Source: Paenibacillus sp. RUD330
GTDB lineage: Bacteria; Bacillota; Bacilli; Paenibacillales; Paenibacillaceae
DNA length: 64,000 bases
Assembly: GCF_002243345.2 (NCBI RefSeq)
Contig: NZ_CP022655.2
Span: forward strand, 701,001 to 765,000
Direction of reading: 5' to 3'
Shown here in pieces: positions 34,685-47,231 of the stretch. The position numbers were made by a program, and so were the translations under genes. Each line of letters opens with the position of its first letter. The stretch's first letter is position 1. Under the pieces are notes generated by a model. That model did not search any database. It saw only the letters and a list, made by a program, of their open reading frames with translations, and was not told the DNA's origin.

Positions 34685-36760
34685 ATGGCAAGAGAGTTCT
34701 CCTTGGCAAATACGCGCAACATCGGGATTATGGCGCATATCGATGCGGGTAAAACCACCACGACCGAACGGATCCTGTTCTACACAGGCCGTACCCACAA
34801 AATCGGCGAAGTGCACGAAGGTGCGGCGACGATGGACTGGATGGAGCAAGAGCAGGAGCGCGGCATCACGATCACGTCTGCCGCGACGACCGCTCAGTGG
34901 AAGGGCAACCGCATCAATATCATCGACACCCCGGGACACGTTGACTTCACCGTTGAAGTTGAACGTTCCCTGCGCGTATTGGACGGGGCAGTTGGTGTTT
35001 TCAGTGCAAAGGAAGGCGTTGAGCCTCAGTCCGAAACTGTATGGCGCCAGGCTGACCGCTACAACGTTCCCCGGATTGCTTACATCAACAAAATGGACAT
35101 CATCGGCGCTGACTTCCTGAATGTCATCAAAGACATGCGCGATCGTCTGCAAGCCAATGCTGTCGCGATTCAACTGCCGATTGGCGCCGAGAATGATTTT
35201 GTCGGCGTAATCGATCTCGTTGAACGTGTTGCCTACAAATACAAAGACGACCTCGGGAAAGATCCTGAGCAAGTCGAGATCCCTGCCGAGCTGGCTGAGC
35301 AAGCCGAAGAGCTCCGCGCAGAGCTGGTCGAGAAAGTGGCCGAGCTGGACGAAGAACTCATGATGAAGTATCTGGAAGGCGAAGAAATCACCATTCCAGA
35401 ACTCAAAGCGGCGCTCCGCAAGGGCGTTGTCGAAGTGAAGATCTTCCCGGTCATCGCCGGCTCCTCGTACCGCAACAAAGGCGTGCAAATGATGCTGGAT
35501 GCAGTCGTTGACTATCTGCCGGCTCCAATCGACGTTCCTGCAATCAAGGGTACCCTTGAGGATGGAACGGAGACGACCCGCGAATCTTCCGACGAAGCGC
35601 CGTTCTCGGCTCTCGCATTCAAAATCATGACGGATCCTTTCGTCGGCAAGCTGACCTTCTTCCGCGTTTACTCCGGCGTGCTGAACTCCGGTTCTTACGT
35701 TGTGAACGCAACGAAGGGCAAGCGCGAGCGGGTCGGACGTATTCTTCAAATGCATGCCAACAGCCGTCAAGAGATCAGTTCGGTTTACTCCGGCGACATC
35801 GCCGCTGCAGTAGGCCTTAAGGATACAACGACTGGCGATACGCTGTGCGATGAGAAGAATCCGGTCATCCTCGAATCCATGAACTTCCCTGAGCCGGTTA
35901 TCCAACTCGCGGTCGAGCCTAAGACCAAGGCTGACCAAGACAAGATGGGTATCGCTCTGCAGAAGCTCTCGGAAGAGGATCCGACGTTCCGTGCTCATAC
36001 GGACGAAGAAACGGGACAAACGATCATCGCAGGCATGGGTGAGCTTCACCTTGAAATCCTCGTTGACCGCATGCTCCGCGAATTCAAAGTAGAGACGAAC
36101 GTCGGCAAGCCGCAAGTAGCTTACCGTGAGACCTTCCGTCAAGCGGCTAAGGTCGAAGGCAAATTCGTTCGCCAATCCGGCGGACGCGGCCAGTTCGGCC
36201 ACGTGTGGATCGAATTCGAGCCACTCGAGCCGGGCAGCGGTTTTGTCTTCGAGAACAAAGTCGTCGGTGGCGTCGTACCTCGTGAATTCATCGGCCCGAC
36301 TCAAGCGGGTATCGAAGAGTCCATGAAGAATGGTGTCGTAGCCGGCTTCCCGCTGGTCGACATCAAAGCTACGATCGTCGACGGATCCTATCATGACGTC
36401 GACTCCTCGGAGATGGCGTTCAAGATCGCAGGCTCCATGGCCCTCAAAGCCGCGAAAGACAAGTGTAAGCCTGTCATTCTCGAGCCGATCATGAAGGTCG
36501 AAGTCACGATTCCTGAAGAGTACATGGGCGACGTCATGGGCATGCTGAACTCCCGTCGCGGACGCATCGAAGGCATGGATTCGCGCGCAGGCGCGCAAAT
36601 CGTTCGTGCCAAGGTGCCTCTCGCCGAGATGTTCGGATACTCCACGACACTTCGTTCCGGTACCCAAGGTCGCGGCGTGTTCTCCATGGAACTCTCGCAC
36701 TACGAAGAAGTTCCGAAATCGATCCAAGAAGAGATTGTTTCCAAGAGCAAATCGGAGTAA
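34685..36760 (+). CDS. fusA: Elongation factor G
   Basis: 691 residues. Translocation GTPase. G1 AHIDAGKT at 17-24, G3 [10 protein letters not shown]4 NKMD, then domains II-V with [14 protein letters not shown] and the C-terminal [11 protein letters not shown] at 34685 follows GAAGGGAGA; the six-codon upstream extension is not used. A long hairpin without T run separates it from tuf. Confidence 0.97.
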   Translation: MAREFSLANTRNIGIMAHIDAGKTTTTERILFYTGRTHKIGEVHEGAATMDWMEQEQERGITITSAATTAQWKGNRINIIDTPGHVDFTVEVERSLRVLDGAVGVFSAKEGVEPQSETVWRQADRYNVPRIAYINKMDIIGADFLNVIKDMRDRLQANAVAIQLPIGAENDFVGVIDLVERVAYKYKDDLGKDPEQVEIPAELAEQAEELRAELVEKVAELDEELMMKYLEGEEITIPELKAALRKGVVEVKIFPVIAGSSYRNKGVQMMLDAVVDYLPAPIDVPAIKGTLEDGTETTRESSDEAPFSALAFKIMTDPFVGKLTFFRVYSGVLNSGSYVVNATKGKRERVGRILQMHANSRQEISSVYSGDIAAAVGLKDTTTGDTLCDEKNPVILESMNFPEPVIQLAVEPKTKADQDKMGIALQKLSEEDPTFRAHTDEETGQTIIAGMGELHLEILVDRMLREFKVETNVGKPQVAYRETFRQAAKVEGKFVRQSGGRGQFGHVWIEFEPLEPGSGFVFENKVVGGVVPREFIGPTQAGIEESMKNGVVAGFPLVDIKATIVDGSYHDVDSSEMAFKIAGSMALKAAKDKCKPVILEPIMKVEVTIPEEYMGDVMGMLNSRRGRIEGMDSRAGAQIVRAKVPLAEMFGYSTTLRSGTQGRGVFSMELSHYEEVPKSIQEEIVSKSKSE

Positions 36761-36778
36761 TCTCTATATAGGTTCGCT

Positions 36779-36817
36779 GTGACAGGCGAAGAGCCGCTTG
36801 CGGCGTTCGTCTGTCAC
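36779..36817 (+). repeat. Long hairpin in the fusA-tuf spacer
   Basis: GTGACAGGCGAA pairs with TTCGTCTGTCAC, and inside it GCCGC pairs with GCGGC, giving a nearly continuous 39-nt hairpin. No T run follows, so it is more likely an RNA processing or stability element than a terminator. Confidence 0.7.
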
Positions 36818-36857
36818 CTAACATAAACTTTCCTGACCTTAAGGAGGATTAAGTTCA

Positions 36858-38048
36858 ATGGCAAAAGCTAAATTTGAACGTAATAAACCGCACGTTAACA
36901 TCGGTACGATCGGTCACGTCGACCATGGTAAAACGACGCTGACGGCTGCCATCACGACTGTTCTTTCCAAAAAATACGGCGGCGTAGCTACGGCTTTCGA
37001 CCAAATCGACAAAGCTCCAGAAGAGCGCGAGCGCGGTATCACGATCTCCACGGCTCACGTCGAGTACGAAACGCCTAACCGTCACTATGCACACGTTGAC
37101 TGCCCAGGCCACGCCGACTATGTTAAAAACATGATCACCGGCGCAGCTCAAATGGACGGCGCGATCCTGGTTGTATCCGCAGCTGACGGCCCTATGCCGC
37201 AAACGCGCGAGCACATCCTGCTCTCCCGCCAAGTAGGCGTGCCTTACATCGTCGTATTCCTGAACAAATGCGACATGGTTGAAGACGAAGAGCTCCTCGA
37301 GCTGGTTGAAATGGAAGTTCGCGACCTTCTTAACGAGTATGAGTTCCCAGGCGACGACACTCCAATCATCCGCGGCGCTGCTCGTGAAGCTCTGCAAAAC
37401 CCAGACGGTCCTTGGGCTGACAAAATCATCGAGCTCTTCGAGCAAGTTGATACGTACATCCCGACTCCTGAGCGCGACACGGCTAAGCCTTTCCTTATGC
37501 CTGTCGAGGACGTGTTCACGATCACGGGCCGTGGTACGGTTGCAACTGGCCGTATCGACCGTGGCGTAGTCAAAGTCTCCGATGAAGTTGAAATCATCGG
37601 TCTGGCTGAAGAATCCCGCAAATCCGTCGTTACGGGCGTGGAAATGTTCCGCAAGCTGATGGACTCCGCTCAAGCGGGCGACAACATCGGCGCACTGCTT
37701 CGCGGTGTTGACCGTAAAGACATCGAGCGTGGACAAGTTCTGGCTAAACCGGGTTCGGTAAAGCCGCACACGAACTTCACGGCTCAAATCTACGTCCTGA
37801 CTAAAGAAGAGGGCGGACGTCACAAGCCTTTCTTCACAGGCTACCGTCCACAGTTCTACTTCCGTACAACGGACGTAACGGGCATCATCAACCTGCCTGA
37901 AGGTACGGAAATGGTTATGCCTGGCGACAACATCACGGTTACCGTTGAACTGATCGCTCCAATCGCTATCGAAGAAGGAACTCGCTTCTCGATCCGCGAA
38001 GGCGGCCGTACGGTAGGCGCTGGCGCCGTAGCATCCATCCAAAAATAA
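36858..38048 (+). CDS. tuf: Elongation factor Tu
   Basis: 396 residues. Carries aminoacyl-tRNA to the A site. G1 GHVDHGKT at 19-26, G3 [13 protein letters not shown]4 NKCD, domain II/III signatures [12 protein letters not shown] and [12 protein letters not shown]. Codon use is strongly biased to preferred codons. ATG follows AAGGAGG by 9 nt. A strong terminator ends the str cluster. Confidence 0.98.
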   Translation: MAKAKFERNKPHVNIGTIGHVDHGKTTLTAAITTVLSKKYGGVATAFDQIDKAPEERERGITISTAHVEYETPNRHYAHVDCPGHADYVKNMITGAAQMDGAILVVSAADGPMPQTREHILLSRQVGVPYIVVFLNKCDMVEDEELLELVEMEVRDLLNEYEFPGDDTPIIRGAAREALQNPDGPWADKIIELFEQVDTYIPTPERDTAKPFLMPVEDVFTITGRGTVATGRIDRGVVKVSDEVEIIGLAEESRKSVVTGVEMFRKLMDSAQAGDNIGALLRGVDRKDIERGQVLAKPGSVKPHTNFTAQIYVLTKEEGGRHKPFFTGYRPQFYFRTTDVTGIINLPEGTEMVMPGDNITVTVELIAPIAIEEGTRFSIREGGRTVGAGAVASIQK

Positions 38049-38080
38049 GGATCCTGCAGCATTAGCTGCGGACCGGACAA

Positions 38081-38107
38081 GCCCCCGCTTCGGCGGGGGC
38101 TTTTTTG
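38081..38107 (+). terminator. Terminator after tuf
   Basis: GCCCCCGC-ttcg-GCGGGGGC followed by TTTTTT. Confidence 0.95.
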
Positions 38108-38846
<739 letters not shown>

Positions 38847-38893
38847 GTTATCCACAAGCGTAAGCTAAAGTGAGAACGAAATGAGGTGTCAAC

Positions 38894-39517
38894 ATGAAGG
38901 GTATCTTAGGTAAAAAGCTCGGAATGACGCAAGTGTTCACAGCTGAAGGTAATGTCGTGCCAGTCACGGTTATCGAAGCCGGCCCATGTGTCGTCCTGCA
39001 AAAGAAAGACCAAGAAAATGATGGCTACGAAGCTGTTCAGCTCGGTTTCTCTGACAAAAAAGAGAAAAACGCCAACAAGCCGCAAGTCGGCCATGCCAAA
39101 AAAGCCAATACGGCTCCTAAGCGCTACGTTCGTGAGATTCGTGGCATCAGCCTGGGCGAATACGAAGTCGGCCAAGAAATCAAAGCTGACCTGTTCGTTG
39201 AAGGCGAGTTCGTTGACGTGACGGGCGTATCCAAAGGCAAAGGCTTCCAAGGCGTGATCAAACGCTGGGGACAAAGCCGCGGCCCTATGGCGCACGGTTC
39301 GCGTTACCACCGCGGTCCTGGTTCGATGGGTTCCATCCAAGCGAACCGCGTACCTAAAGGCAAACGCCTTCCAGGACACATGGGCCATGAGACGATTACG
39401 ATTCAGAAACTTGAAGTCGTACGCGTCGATGCTGAACGCAACGTACTGCTCGTTAAAGGCTCCATTCCGGGTCCTAAAAACAGCTTCGTTAAAATCAAAC
39501 AAACGGTGAAGAAATAA
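38894..39517 (+). CDS. rplC: 50S ribosomal protein L3
   Basis: 207 residues; binds near the peptidyl-transferase centre. Start [15 protein letters not shown] and the tip loop [19 protein letters not shown]-type segment (here [20 protein letters not shown], about 130-150) are intact. ATG follows GAGGTG. rplD follows after 30 nt. Confidence 0.97.
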   Translation: MKGILGKKLGMTQVFTAEGNVVPVTVIEAGPCVVLQKKDQENDGYEAVQLGFSDKKEKNANKPQVGHAKKANTAPKRYVREIRGISLGEYEVGQEIKADLFVEGEFVDVTGVSKGKGFQGVIKRWGQSRGPMAHGSRYHRGPGSMGSIQANRVPKGKRLPGHMGHETITIQKLEVVRVDAERNVLLVKGSIPGPKNSFVKIKQTVKK

Positions 39518-39547
39518 CTCGCCGCCTGAAGAAAGGAGGAACAAGCT

Positions 39548-40171
39548 ATGCCTAAAGTAGATGTGGTAAATGTGAGCGGCGCAAAAGTCGGCGACATTGA
39601 GCTCTCCGAGCATGTCTTCGGCATCGAGCCTAACACTCACGTCCTGCATAGCGCAGTTCTGCTGCAACAAGCAGCCGAGCGCGCTGGCACGCACAAAACC
39701 AAAGGACGCTCCGAAGTTCGCGGCGGTGGCCGCAAACCTTGGAAGCAAAAAGGAACCGGACGCGCGCGTCAAGGCTCCATCCGCTCCCCGCAATGGGTTG
39801 GCGGCGGTACGGTATTCGGACCGACTCCGCGCAGCTACAGCTTCAAGCTGCCACGCAAAGTTCGTCGTCTGGCTATTCGTTCGGCACTTTCTTCCAAAGT
39901 CATCGCTAGCGAGCTGATCGTTCTCGATCAACTGAGCTTCGCTGCTCCGAAGACCAAGGAATTCCAAGCCGTTCTGAACAACCTCAAAGTAGGCCGCAAA
40001 GCGCTCGTCGTAACGGCTGAATTCGAGAACAACGTGGCTCTGTCCGCCCGCAACATTCCTGGTGTGAAGTTCGTCGCAGCCTCGGGCATCAATGTTCTGG
40101 ATGTGCTGTCGCATGACCAACTCATCATCACCAAGGATGCGGTCGAGAAAGTACAGGAGGTGCTTGCGTAA
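39548..40171 (+). CDS. rplD: 50S ribosomal protein L4
   Basis: 207 residues; lines the exit tunnel and is a macrolide-contact protein. The tunnel loop reads [23 protein letters not shown] without changes in the KGTGRAR core. ATG behind GAAAGGAGG. Its stop overlaps the rplW start by one base (TAATG). Confidence 0.97.
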   Translation: MPKVDVVNVSGAKVGDIELSEHVFGIEPNTHVLHSAVLLQQAAERAGTHKTKGRSEVRGGGRKPWKQKGTGRARQGSIRSPQWVGGGTVFGPTPRSYSFKLPRKVRRLAIRSALSSKVIASELIVLDQLSFAAPKTKEFQAVLNNLKVGRKALVVTAEFENNVALSARNIPGVKFVAASGINVLDVLSHDQLIITKDAVEKVQEVLA

Positions 40172-40461
40172 TGAAAGATCCACGCGATATTATCAAGCGC
40201 CCGGTTATCACGGAACAGACAACTGAGCTCATGGGCGCAAAACGCTATGTGTTCGAAGTTGACATTCGTGCCAACAAAACGGAAATCAAAGCTGCCATCG
40301 AGCAGATCTTCAGCGTTAAAGTGACGAACGTGAACACGCTTCGCGTGCCAGCCAAGCCTAAACGCTACGGCCGTCATTCCGGATATACGTCCGAGTGGAA
40401 GAAAGCCTTCGTTCAACTGAGCGAAGACAGCAAAGAGCTGGAATTCTTCGAGTCGGTCTAA
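40171..40461 (+). CDS. rplW: 50S ribosomal protein L23
   Basis: 96 residues; exit-tunnel rim protein where trigger factor and SRP dock. Motifs [15 protein letters not shown] and [25 protein letters not shown] overlaps the rplD stop; ribosome site AGGAGGTG lies inside rplD. Confidence 0.97.
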   Translation: MKDPRDIIKRPVITEQTTELMGAKRYVFEVDIRANKTEIKAAIEQIFSVKVTNVNTLRVPAKPKRYGRHSGYTSEWKKAFVQLSEDSKELEFFESV

Positions 40462-40487
40462 CCTGACAAGATAAGGAGGGAAACAAA

Positions 40488-41318
40488 GTGCCTATCAAGA
40501 AGTACAAACCGACTTCCCCGGCTCGTCGCCACATGTCGGTCTCGACATTCGAAGAGATCACAACAAACGTACCGGAGAAATCGCTCCTGGCGCCGCTTTT
40601 CAAAAAAGCCGGCCGCAACAACCAGGGTAAAATCACGGTTCGTCACCACGGCGGCGGGCACAAGCGCAAATACCGCATCATCGACTTCAAGCGGACCAAA
40701 GACGGCATCGAAGGCCGCGTAGCGACGATCGAATACGATCCGAACCGCACTTCGAATATCGCTCTGATCAACTATGTCGATGGCGAAAAGCGCTACATCA
40801 TCGCGCCTAAAGGCCTTAAAGTCGGCGATGCGATCGTTTCCGGTCCATCCGCAGACATCAAAGTGGGCAACGCGCTTCCACTGGAAAACATTCCGGTCGG
40901 TACGCTTATCCACAACATCGAGCTGAAGCCTGGCAAAGGTGGACAACTTGTTCGCGCAGCCGGTACGGAAGCTCAGCTTCTCGGTAAAGAGGAAACCTAC
41001 GTGGTTATCCGTCTCAGCTCCGGTGAAGTGCGCCGCATCCTGAAAACTTGCCGTGCAACGATCGGCTCTGTTGGCAACGAGGATCACGAGCTCGTGAAAA
41101 TCGGTAAAGCCGGCCGTTCCCGTTGGCTGGGCAAGCGTCCTGAAGTTCGCGGCGTAGTCATGAACCCTAACGATCACCCTCACGGTGGTGGTGAAGGCCG
41201 CGCTCCAATCGGACGCAAGTCGCCTATGTCTCCATGGGGCAAACCAACCCTTGGTGCCAAAACGCGCAAGAAGAAGAAAGCATCGAGCCAATATATTATT
41301 CGTCGCCGTACGAAATAA
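40488..41318 (+). CDS. rplB: 50S ribosomal protein L2
   Basis: 276 residues; essential for subunit association and peptidyl transfer. [20 protein letters not shown] start, [18 protein letters not shown], and the conserved C-terminal [21 protein letters not shown] with the functionally important His. Start is GTG at 40488 behind AAGGAGGG. Confidence 0.97.
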   Translation: MPIKKYKPTSPARRHMSVSTFEEITTNVPEKSLLAPLFKKAGRNNQGKITVRHHGGGHKRKYRIIDFKRTKDGIEGRVATIEYDPNRTSNIALINYVDGEKRYIIAPKGLKVGDAIVSGPSADIKVGNALPLENIPVGTLIHNIELKPGKGGQLVRAAGTEAQLLGKEETYVVIRLSSGEVRRILKTCRATIGSVGNEDHELVKIGKAGRSRWLGKRPEVRGVVMNPNDHPHGGGEGRAPIGRKSPMSPWGKPTLGAKTRKKKKASSQYIIRRRTK

Positions 41319-41389
41319 TAACCGCTTGAGCGATTGTGCGTGACGTAAGTACGTCACGCTAACGCTTCGAGGAAGGGAGGAGCAGATCC

Positions 41390-41668
41390 ATGGGTCGTAG
41401 TTTGAAAAAAGGTCCTTTCATCGACGGGTACCTGCTGAAGAAAGTTGAAGAACTGAATGCAGCGAACAAGAAAACGGTGATCAAAACCTGGTCCCGCCGT
41501 TCCACCATCTTCCCGCAATTCATCGGACACACGCTGGCTGTTTATGACGGCCGCAAGCACGTGCCGGTATACGTGACGGAAGACATGGTTGGACACAAGT
41601 TCGGTGAATTCGCGCCGACTCGTACCTACAAAGGTCACGACGACGACAAAAAAACGGGCAGACGTTAA
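41390..41668 (+). CDS. rpsS: 30S ribosomal protein S19
   Basis: 92 residues; head protein contacting A-site tRNA and S13. [32 protein letters not shown] and [21 protein letters not shown] are canonical. The ATG follows AAGGGAGGAG. A 71-nt spacer after rplB carries a short hairpin (GTGACGT...ACGTCAC, 41340-41358). Confidence 0.97.
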   Translation: MGRSLKKGPFIDGYLLKKVEELNAANKKTVIKTWSRRSTIFPQFIGHTLAVYDGRKHVPVYVTEDMVGHKFGEFAPTRTYKGHDDDKKTGRR

Positions 41669-41717
41669 GTTGCGTTGCCCTTTCCATACCATCGCTGTTT
41701 GAGAGGAGGTACCTGTC

Positions 41718-42053
41718 ATGGCAGAAGCTAAAGCACATGCTAACCAAGTGCGCATTGCACCCCGCAAAGCTCAGCTCGTTGTTGACCTGATCCGCGGCAA
41801 GCAAGTTGGCGAAGCGATCGCAATCCTGCGCCACACTCCGCGCTCTGCATCCCCGATCGTGGAAAAACTTCTGAACTCTGCAATTGCGAACGCCGAGCAT
41901 AACTACCAGCTCGACGTGAACAAACTGGTCGTATCCCAGGTATTCGTTAACCAAGGGCCGACTATGAAACGGTTTATGCCGCGCGCTATGGGCCGCGCAA
42001 GCCGCATCAACAAGCGCACCAGCCACATCACGCTGGTCGTATCTGAAAAATAA
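41718..42053 (+). CDS. rplV: 50S ribosomal protein L22
   Basis: 111 residues; its beta-hairpin reaches the exit tunnel constriction. Start [28 protein letters not shown]; hairpin region [25 protein letters not shown] is unchanged from sensitive species. ATG behind GAGAGGAGGT. Confidence 0.97.
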   Translation: MAEAKAHANQVRIAPRKAQLVVDLIRGKQVGEAIAILRHTPRSASPIVEKLLNSAIANAEHNYQLDVNKLVVSQVFVNQGPTMKRFMPRAMGRASRINKRTSHITLVVSEK

Positions 42054-42066
42054 GGAGGGATAACGA

Positions 42067-42732
42067 GTGGGTCAAAAGGTAAATCCGGTTGGTCTTCGCA
42101 TCGGGGTCATCCGGGATTGGGAATCCAAATGGTACGCCGGTAAAGATTTCGGCGATCTTCTGATGGAAGACGTTCGAGTTCGCGAATTCCTCAAAGGCAA
42201 GCTGAAAGACGCTGCTGTGTCCCGCATCGAGATCGAGCGCGCATCGAACCGCGTGAACGTCACGATCAACACCGCGAAGCCAGGCATGGTCATCGGCAAG
42301 GGCGGTTCTGAAGTCGAGAACCTTCGCAACGAGCTGACTCGCCTGACGAACGGCAAAAAAGTGCACATCAACATCTCCGAAATCAAACAAGCCGATCTGG
42401 ACGCAACGCTCGTTGCCGAAAGCATCGCACAACAGCTTGAGCGCCGGACTTCGTTCCGCCGCGCGATGAAGCAAGCTCTGCAGCGCTCGATGCGCGCAGG
42501 CGCAAAAGGAATCAAAACTTCTGTCAGCGGTCGTCTCGGCGGCGCCGAGATCGCTCGTCAAGAAGGATACAGCGAAGGAACCGTGCCGCTTCATACGCTG
42601 CGCGCCGATATCGACTACGGCACAGCTGAAGCACATACGACTTACGGCCGCATCGGCGTAAAAGTATGGATCTACCGCGGTGAAATCCTTCCTGTGAAGA
42701 AGAAAGCAGCCGTCCAGGAAGGAGGCAACTAA
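42067..42732 (+). CDS. rpsC: 30S ribosomal protein S3
   Basis: 221 residues; mRNA entry channel and helicase function. KH domain with [17 protein letters not shown], and C-terminal domain with [27 protein letters not shown]-type sequence. GTG start at 42067 follows AAGGAGGGA. 13 nt after rplV. Confidence 0.97.
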   Translation: MGQKVNPVGLRIGVIRDWESKWYAGKDFGDLLMEDVRVREFLKGKLKDAAVSRIEIERASNRVNVTINTAKPGMVIGKGGSEVENLRNELTRLTNGKKVHINISEIKQADLDATLVAESIAQQLERRTSFRRAMKQALQRSMRAGAKGIKTSVSGRLGGAEIARQEGYSEGTVPLHTLRADIDYGTAEAHTTYGRIGVKVWIYRGEILPVKKKAAVQEGGN

Positions 42733-42734
42733 TC

Positions 42735-43169
42735 ATGTTGGTACCTAAACGCGTCAAACACCGCAAAGAACAACGCGGACATATGAAAGGCCGCGCTAAA
42801 GGCGGCACGGAAGTTCACTTCGGTGAATTCGGCCTTCAAGCGCTTGAGCCTGGTTGGGTCACGAACCGTCAGATCGAATCCGCTCGTATCGCCATGACCC
42901 GTTACATCAAACGTGGCGGTAAGGTATGGATCAAGATCTTCCCTTCCAAGCCAATCACCCAGAAGCCTCTCGAGGTCCGGATGGGTAGCGGTAAAGGTAA
43001 CGTGGAGAAATGGGTTGCCGTCGTTAAACCGGGCAAAGTGATGTTTGAGCTTGCCGGCGTATCCGAGGAAATCGCGCGCGAAGCATTGCGCCTTGCGGCC
43101 CACAAGCTCCCGGTAAAAACGAAGTTTGTGAAACGCGAAGAAGTGGGTGGTGAAGCAAATGAAAGCTAA
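42735..43169 (+). CDS. rplP: 50S ribosomal protein L16
   Basis: 144 residues; near the A site and central protuberance. [15 protein letters not shown] start, [21 protein letters not shown], and the tip loop [19 protein letters not shown]. Start 2 nt after rpsC; the 3' end overlaps rpmC by 11 nt. Confidence 0.97.
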   Translation: MLVPKRVKHRKEQRGHMKGRAKGGTEVHFGEFGLQALEPGWVTNRQIESARIAMTRYIKRGGKVWIKIFPSKPITQKPLEVRMGSGKGNVEKWVAVVKPGKVMFELAGVSEEIAREALRLAAHKLPVKTKFVKREEVGGEANES

Positions 43170-43359
43170 TGAATTCCGCAACCTGACCACTGACGAGCTG
43201 AACCAAAAGGTTGCCGGCTTTAAAGAAGAGCTGTTCAACCTCCGCTTCCAACTGGCTACCGGCCAATTGGATAATCCGACCCGCATCAGCGCGGTACGGA
43301 AAGAAATCGCACGTGCCAAAACGGTACTGCGCCAAAGAGAACTGGGAATCAGCAGCTAA
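43159..43359 (+). CDS. rpmC: 50S ribosomal protein L29
   Basis: 66 residues from the ATG at 43159 ([17 protein letters not shown]), which matches Bacillus L29 and has GGTGGTG upstream within rplP; a GTG four codons earlier is less likely. Two helices, with [15 protein letters not shown] conserved. Exit-tunnel rim protein beside L23. Confidence 0.95.
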   Translation: MKANEFRNLTTDELNQKVAGFKEELFNLRFQLATGQLDNPTRISAVRKEIARAKTVLRQRELGISS

Positions 43360-43405
43360 TTCAGCCCTGTGCCTGAACGGCCCAGCCTGAGGAAGGAGGA
43401 AGAAC

Positions 43406-43669
43406 ATGAGCGAACGCAACAACCGCAAAGTTCAGATTGGCAAAGTGGTCAGCGACAAAATGGATAAAACGATCGTGGTGGCTGTAGAAACCTACAAAAA
43501 ACATGATCTCTACCATAAGCGCATCAAATACACGAAGAAATTCAAAGCCCATGATGAAAACAACACTGCGAAAATCGGTGATACGGTTAAAATCATGGAA
43601 ACTCGTCCGCTGTCGAAAGACAAGCGTTGGAGACTGGTTCAAGTCGTCGAAGAAGCCGTTGTACTTTAA
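43406..43669 (+). CDS. rpsQ: 30S ribosomal protein S17
   Basis: 87 residues, OB-fold primary rRNA-binding protein. [29 protein letters not shown] and MKTRPLS-like MetArgPro motif ([16 protein letters not shown]). ATG follows AAGGAGGA. Confidence 0.97.
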   Translation: MSERNNRKVQIGKVVSDKMDKTIVVAVETYKKHDLYHKRIKYTKKFKAHDENNTAKIGDTVKIMETRPLSKDKRWRLVQVVEEAVVL

Positions 43670-43707
43670 GACGATTCGGCCATCATGACTGAAAGGAGGA
43701 CATTTCA

Positions 43708-44076
43708 ATGATTCAACCTTTTACACGCCTTGCGGTTGCTGACAACTCTGGCGCAAAGGAACTGATGTGTATCCGCGTTCTGGGTGGTACGGGACGTCGC
43801 GTAGGACACATCGGCGATCTGATCGTCTGCTCTGTCAAACAAGCAACACCCGGTGGCGTTGTCAAAAAAGGCGATGTAGTCAAAGCGGTTATCGTGCGCA
43901 CGAAGCGTACAGTTCGCCGCAAGGACGGTTCCTACATCGCATTCGACGAGAATGCAGCAGTCATCGTGAAGGAAGACAAGAGCCCGCGCGGCACCCGTAT
44001 CTTCGGACCAGTTGCCCGTGAGCTTCGTGAGAAAGACTTCATGAAGATCGTATCGCTTGCACCGGAAGTTATCTAA
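43708..44076 (+). CDS. rplN: 50S ribosomal protein L14
   Basis: 122 residues; contacts the 30S and binds the silencing factor Rsf[28 protein letters not shown] start; ends [15 protein letters not shown] follows AAAGGAGGA. Confidence 0.97.
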   Translation: MIQPFTRLAVADNSGAKELMCIRVLGGTGRRVGHIGDLIVCSVKQATPGGVVKKGDVVKAVIVRTKRTVRRKDGSYIAFDENAAVIVKEDKSPRGTRIFGPVARELREKDFMKIVSLAPEVI

Positions 44077-44125
44077 TTAACGCCCTGGCGGCGTGATTGA
44101 AGTCAAGGAGCAGGAGGTGTAACAC

Positions 44126-44479
44126 ATGCCAAAGGTTAAAAAAGTTCTGGAATCCCACAACAACAAGCTGCACGTGAAGAAAGACGATACCGTTATCGTC
44201 ATCACGGGCAAGGATAAAGGCAAAAAAGGCCGCGTCATCGCAGCTTACCCTCGTGAGAACCGTGTCCTGATCGAAGGCGTTAACATGGTGAAGAAGCATA
44301 CGCGTCCTTCCCAAGCGAACCCGCAGGGCGGCATCCTCGAGCAGGAAGCTCCGATCCACGTTTCCAACGTGATGCACGTAGATCCGAAGAGCGGCAAAGT
44401 AACGCGCATCGGCTACAAAGTGCTTGATAACGGCAAAAAAGTCCGCGTAGCTAAGCGCTCCGGCGAAGTTATCGACTAA
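44126..44479 (+). CDS. rplX: 50S ribosomal protein L24
   Basis: 117 residues; assembly initiator. KOW motif [19 protein letters not shown] (about 19-37) and [24 protein letters not shown] follows AGGAGGTG. Slightly longer than the 103-residue Bacillus protein because of an extended N-terminus. Confidence 0.96.
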   Translation: MPKVKKVLESHNNKLHVKKDDTVIVITGKDKGKKGRVIAAYPRENRVLIEGVNMVKKHTRPSQANPQGGILEQEAPIHVSNVMHVDPKSGKVTRIGYKVLDNGKKVRVAKRSGEVID

Positions 44480-44510
44480 TTACTCTTTACGGAAAGGAGG
44501 ACCCTTTACC

Positions 44511-45053
44511 ATGGCAGCAAGAATGAAAGATCGTTTTCTGAATGAAATCACTCCTGCTCTGATGCAGAAGTTCAGCTACCAGACGGTGATGCAAGTGCCG
44601 AAGATCGAGAAGGTCGTCATCAACATGGGCGTAGGCGAAGCTGTTGCCAACTCCAAAGTGCTTGACGTCGCTGTCGAAGATCTCCGCCTCATCTCCGGTC
44701 AAAAACCGGTTATCACGCGTGCTAAGAAGTCCATCGCCGGCTTCAAGCTTCGTGAAAATATGCCGATCGGGGTTAAAGTTACACTGCGCGGTGACCGCAT
44801 GTACTACTTCCTCGACAAGCTGTTCAACGTTGCCCTGCCTCGCGTACGCGACTTCCGCGGCGTATCGACCAAAGCTTTCGACGGTCGCGGCAACTACACC
44901 CTTGGCCTTAAAGAGCAGCTGATCTTCCCGGAGATCGAATACGATAAAGTCGATAAAGTCCGCGGTATGGACGTCGTTATCGTAACGACGGCTCAATCGG
45001 ACGAAGAATCTCGTGAGCTGCTGACCCAACTGGGAATGCCGTTCGCGAAGTAA
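44511..45053 (+). CDS. rplE: 50S ribosomal protein L5
   Basis: 180 residues; 5S rRNA-binding protein in the central protuberance. [46 protein letters not shown] and the C-terminal [22 protein letters not shown] are canonical. ATG follows GGAAAGGAGGA. Confidence 0.97.
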   Translation: MAARMKDRFLNEITPALMQKFSYQTVMQVPKIEKVVINMGVGEAVANSKVLDVAVEDLRLISGQKPVITRAKKSIAGFKLRENMPIGVKVTLRGDRMYYFLDKLFNVALPRVRDFRGVSTKAFDGRGNYTLGLKEQLIFPEIEYDKVDKVRGMDVVIVTTAQSDEESRELLTQLGMPFAK

Positions 45054-45080
45054 TCGCGAATCAGGAGGTGTAATACCAAA

Positions 45081-45266
45081 GTGGCAAAAACTTCGATGAA
45101 AGTTAAGCAGCAACGCGCTCCGAAGTTCAAAGTCCGCGCCTACACTCGTTGCGAGCGTTGCGGACGTCCGCACTCGGTTCTGCAAAAGTTTAAAATTTGC
45201 CGGATTTGTTTCCGTGAATTAGCATACAAAGGCCAGATCCCTGGCGTCAAAAAAGCCAGCTGGTAA
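45081..45266 (+). CDS. rpsZ: 30S ribosomal protein S14 type Z (zinc form)
   Basis: 61 residues. Zinc ribbon C24/C27 and C40/C43 ([24 protein letters not shown]), the zinc-dependent S14; a zinc-free paralogue would be elsewhere. GTG at 45081 follows AGGAGGTG. Confidence 0.96.
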   Translation: MAKTSMKVKQQRAPKFKVRAYTRCERCGRPHSVLQKFKICRICFRELAYKGQIPGVKKASW

Positions 45267-45297
45267 TCAGCTTTAGTCGGGAAGGAGGTACACAAGA

Positions 45298-45696
45298 ATG
45301 GTTATGTCTGATCCGATCGCAGATATGCTTACCCGTATCCGCAACGCGAATCTTGTTCGTCATGAAACCGTTGAAATGCCCGCTTCGAAAATCAAGAAGC
45401 AAATCGCTGATATTCTCAAGCGCGAGGGCTTCATTCGTGACGCTGAATATATCGAGGACAGCAAGCAAGGGATGATCCGTATTTTCCTGAAATACGGCTC
45501 CAACAACGAGCGTGTCATTACTGGTCTGAAACGTATCAGTAAGCCTGGCCTGCGCGTTTACACGAAATCCAACGAGGTTCCGCGCGTACTCGGCGGTCTC
45601 GGAATCGCGATTATCTCCACATCCAAGGGAGTTATGACCGACAAAGAAGCACGTCAAGGCAAAGCTGGCGGCGAAGTCGTCTGCTACGTCTGGTAA
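45298..45696 (+). CDS. rpsH: 30S ribosomal protein S8
   Basis: 132 residues; central-domain organiser and, in enterics, a regulator of the spc operon. [23 protein letters not shown] and the C-terminal [30 protein letters not shown] behind GAAGGAGGT. Confidence 0.97.
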   Translation: MVMSDPIADMLTRIRNANLVRHETVEMPASKIKKQIADILKREGFIRDAEYIEDSKQGMIRIFLKYGSNNERVITGLKRISKPGLRVYTKSNEVPRVLGGLGIAIISTSKGVMTDKEARQGKAGGEVVCYVW

Positions 45697-45726
45697 TAAA
45701 TCGCCACAACGATAGGAGGTGCAACA

Positions 45727-46269
45727 ATGTCCCGTATTGGTCGCAAACCGATTACCGTCCCTAGCGGCGTGAATGTTTCCCTGGACGAAACGGTGATCAC
45801 GGTAAAAGGACCGAAAGGTTCCCTTAGCCGTCCGGTTCACAAAGATATCAAAGTCAACTTGGAAGAAGGCACGATCCTCGTGGAACGTCCTTCCGACAAC
45901 AAGCTGCACCGCTCCCTGCACGGCACGACCCGCAGCATCATCGCGAACATGGTCAGCGGTGTAACGGATGGATTCTCCAAGAATCTTGAGCTGGTAGGCG
46001 TTGGTTACCGCGCTAGCAAATCCGGCGAGAAAGTCGTCCTCAACGTCGGCTACTCCCACCCGGTCGAAATCGTGCCTGCTGACGGCATCGAGTTCGAAGT
46101 GATCGGTAACAACAAAATCACGGTCCGCGGCATCGACAAAGAGCTTGTCGGCGCAACGGCTGCGAAAATCCGCTCCGTACGCGAGCCAGAGCCATACAAA
46201 GGCAAAGGCATCAAGTACGAAGGCGAGCGCATTATCCGCAAAGAAGGCAAAGCCGGTAAGAAAAAATAA
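45727..46269 (+). CDS. rplF: 50S ribosomal protein L6
   Basis: 180 residues; near the sarcin-ricin loop. [33 protein letters not shown] and [16 protein letters not shown] are canonical. ATG follows TAGGAGGTG. Confidence 0.97.
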   Translation: MSRIGRKPITVPSGVNVSLDETVITVKGPKGSLSRPVHKDIKVNLEEGTILVERPSDNKLHRSLHGTTRSIIANMVSGVTDGFSKNLELVGVGYRASKSGEKVVLNVGYSHPVEIVPADGIEFEVIGNNKITVRGIDKELVGATAAKIRSVREPEPYKGKGIKYEGERIIRKEGKAGKKK

Positions 46270-46328
46270 GCATAAGGCTATGCTTATTGGTATAGAGGTT
46301 CATCTATTCAAGAAGGGAGGATCCCTCA

Positions 46329-46697
46329 ATGATCACCAAAGGCGACAAAAACAAAGCCCGTCTGAAACGCCACCTGCGCGTGCGCAAGAAAATCAACGGC
46401 ACTGTAGCGCGTCCTCGGCTTTCCGTTTACCGCTCCTCCAAGCACATTTACGCTCAGCTGATCGACGATGTGGCTGGAGTAACGATCGCGTCCGCATCTA
46501 CGCTGGACAAAGAGCTTGCTGAGAAAGTGAACAACGGCGGCAACGTCGAATCCGCTAAGCTCGTAGGCGAACTGATCGCGAAGCGTGCGAAGGATAAAGG
46601 CCATGAGAGCGTCGTATTCGACCGTGGAGGCTACCTGTACCATGGACGGATTCAAGCACTGGCTGATGCAGCCCGTGAAGCGGGTCTCCAATTCTAA
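46329..46697 (+). CDS. rplR: 50S ribosomal protein L18
   Basis: 122 residues; binds 5S rRNA with L5. [30 protein letters not shown] and the end [26 protein letters not shown] follows GAAGGGAGGA. Confidence 0.97.
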   Translation: MITKGDKNKARLKRHLRVRKKINGTVARPRLSVYRSSKHIYAQLIDDVAGVTIASASTLDKELAEKVNNGGNVESAKLVGELIAKRAKDKGHESVVFDRGGYLYHGRIQALADAAREAGLQF

Positions 46698-46717
46698 CTA
46701 AAAGGAGGTAAATCGAC

Positions 46718-47218
46718 TTGCGTATTGATGCAAATGCGTTGGGTGAACTGACTGAAAAGGTCGTCCACATCAACCGCGTAGCAAAAGTAGTTAAAGGCGG
46801 ACGCCGCTTCAGCTTCAGCGCCCTGGTTGTTGTCGGAGACGGCAAAGGACATGTAGGCGCTGGTATCGGCAAAGCAGCTGAAGTACCTGAAGCCATTCGC
46901 AAAGGTATTGAGGATGCCAAGAAAAACCTGATCTCTGTTCCGCTTGTGAACACGACGATCCCGCACTTGGTGCTCGGCCACTTCGGCGCTGGTGAAGTTC
47001 TGCTCAAACCAGCATCCCAAGGTACCGGCGTTATCGCCGGCGGCCCTGTGCGTGCAGTACTGGAACTGGCAGGTGTCGGCGACATCCTGACCAAATCCCT
47101 CGGTTCTTCCAACTCCATGAACATGGTTAACGCAACGCTCGAAGGCCTTTCCCGCCTGAAACGCGCTGAAGATGTTGCCAAGCTTCGCGGAAAAACTGTC
47201 GAAGAGCTCTTGGGTTAA
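46718..47218 (+). CDS. rpsE: 30S ribosomal protein S5
   Basis: 166 residues; decoding fidelity and mRNA entry. [32 protein letters not shown] and the spectinomycin-contact loop KVVKGGRRF look wild type. TTG start at 46718 follows AAAGGAGG; there is no earlier ATG. Confidence 0.97.
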   Translation: MRIDANALGELTEKVVHINRVAKVVKGGRRFSFSALVVVGDGKGHVGAGIGKAAEVPEAIRKGIEDAKKNLISVPLVNTTIPHLVLGHFGAGEVLLKPASQGTGVIAGGPVRAVLELAGVGDILTKSLGSSNSMNMVNATLEGLSRLKRAEDVAKLRGKTVEELLG

Positions 47219-47231
47219 GGAGGGGAACACG

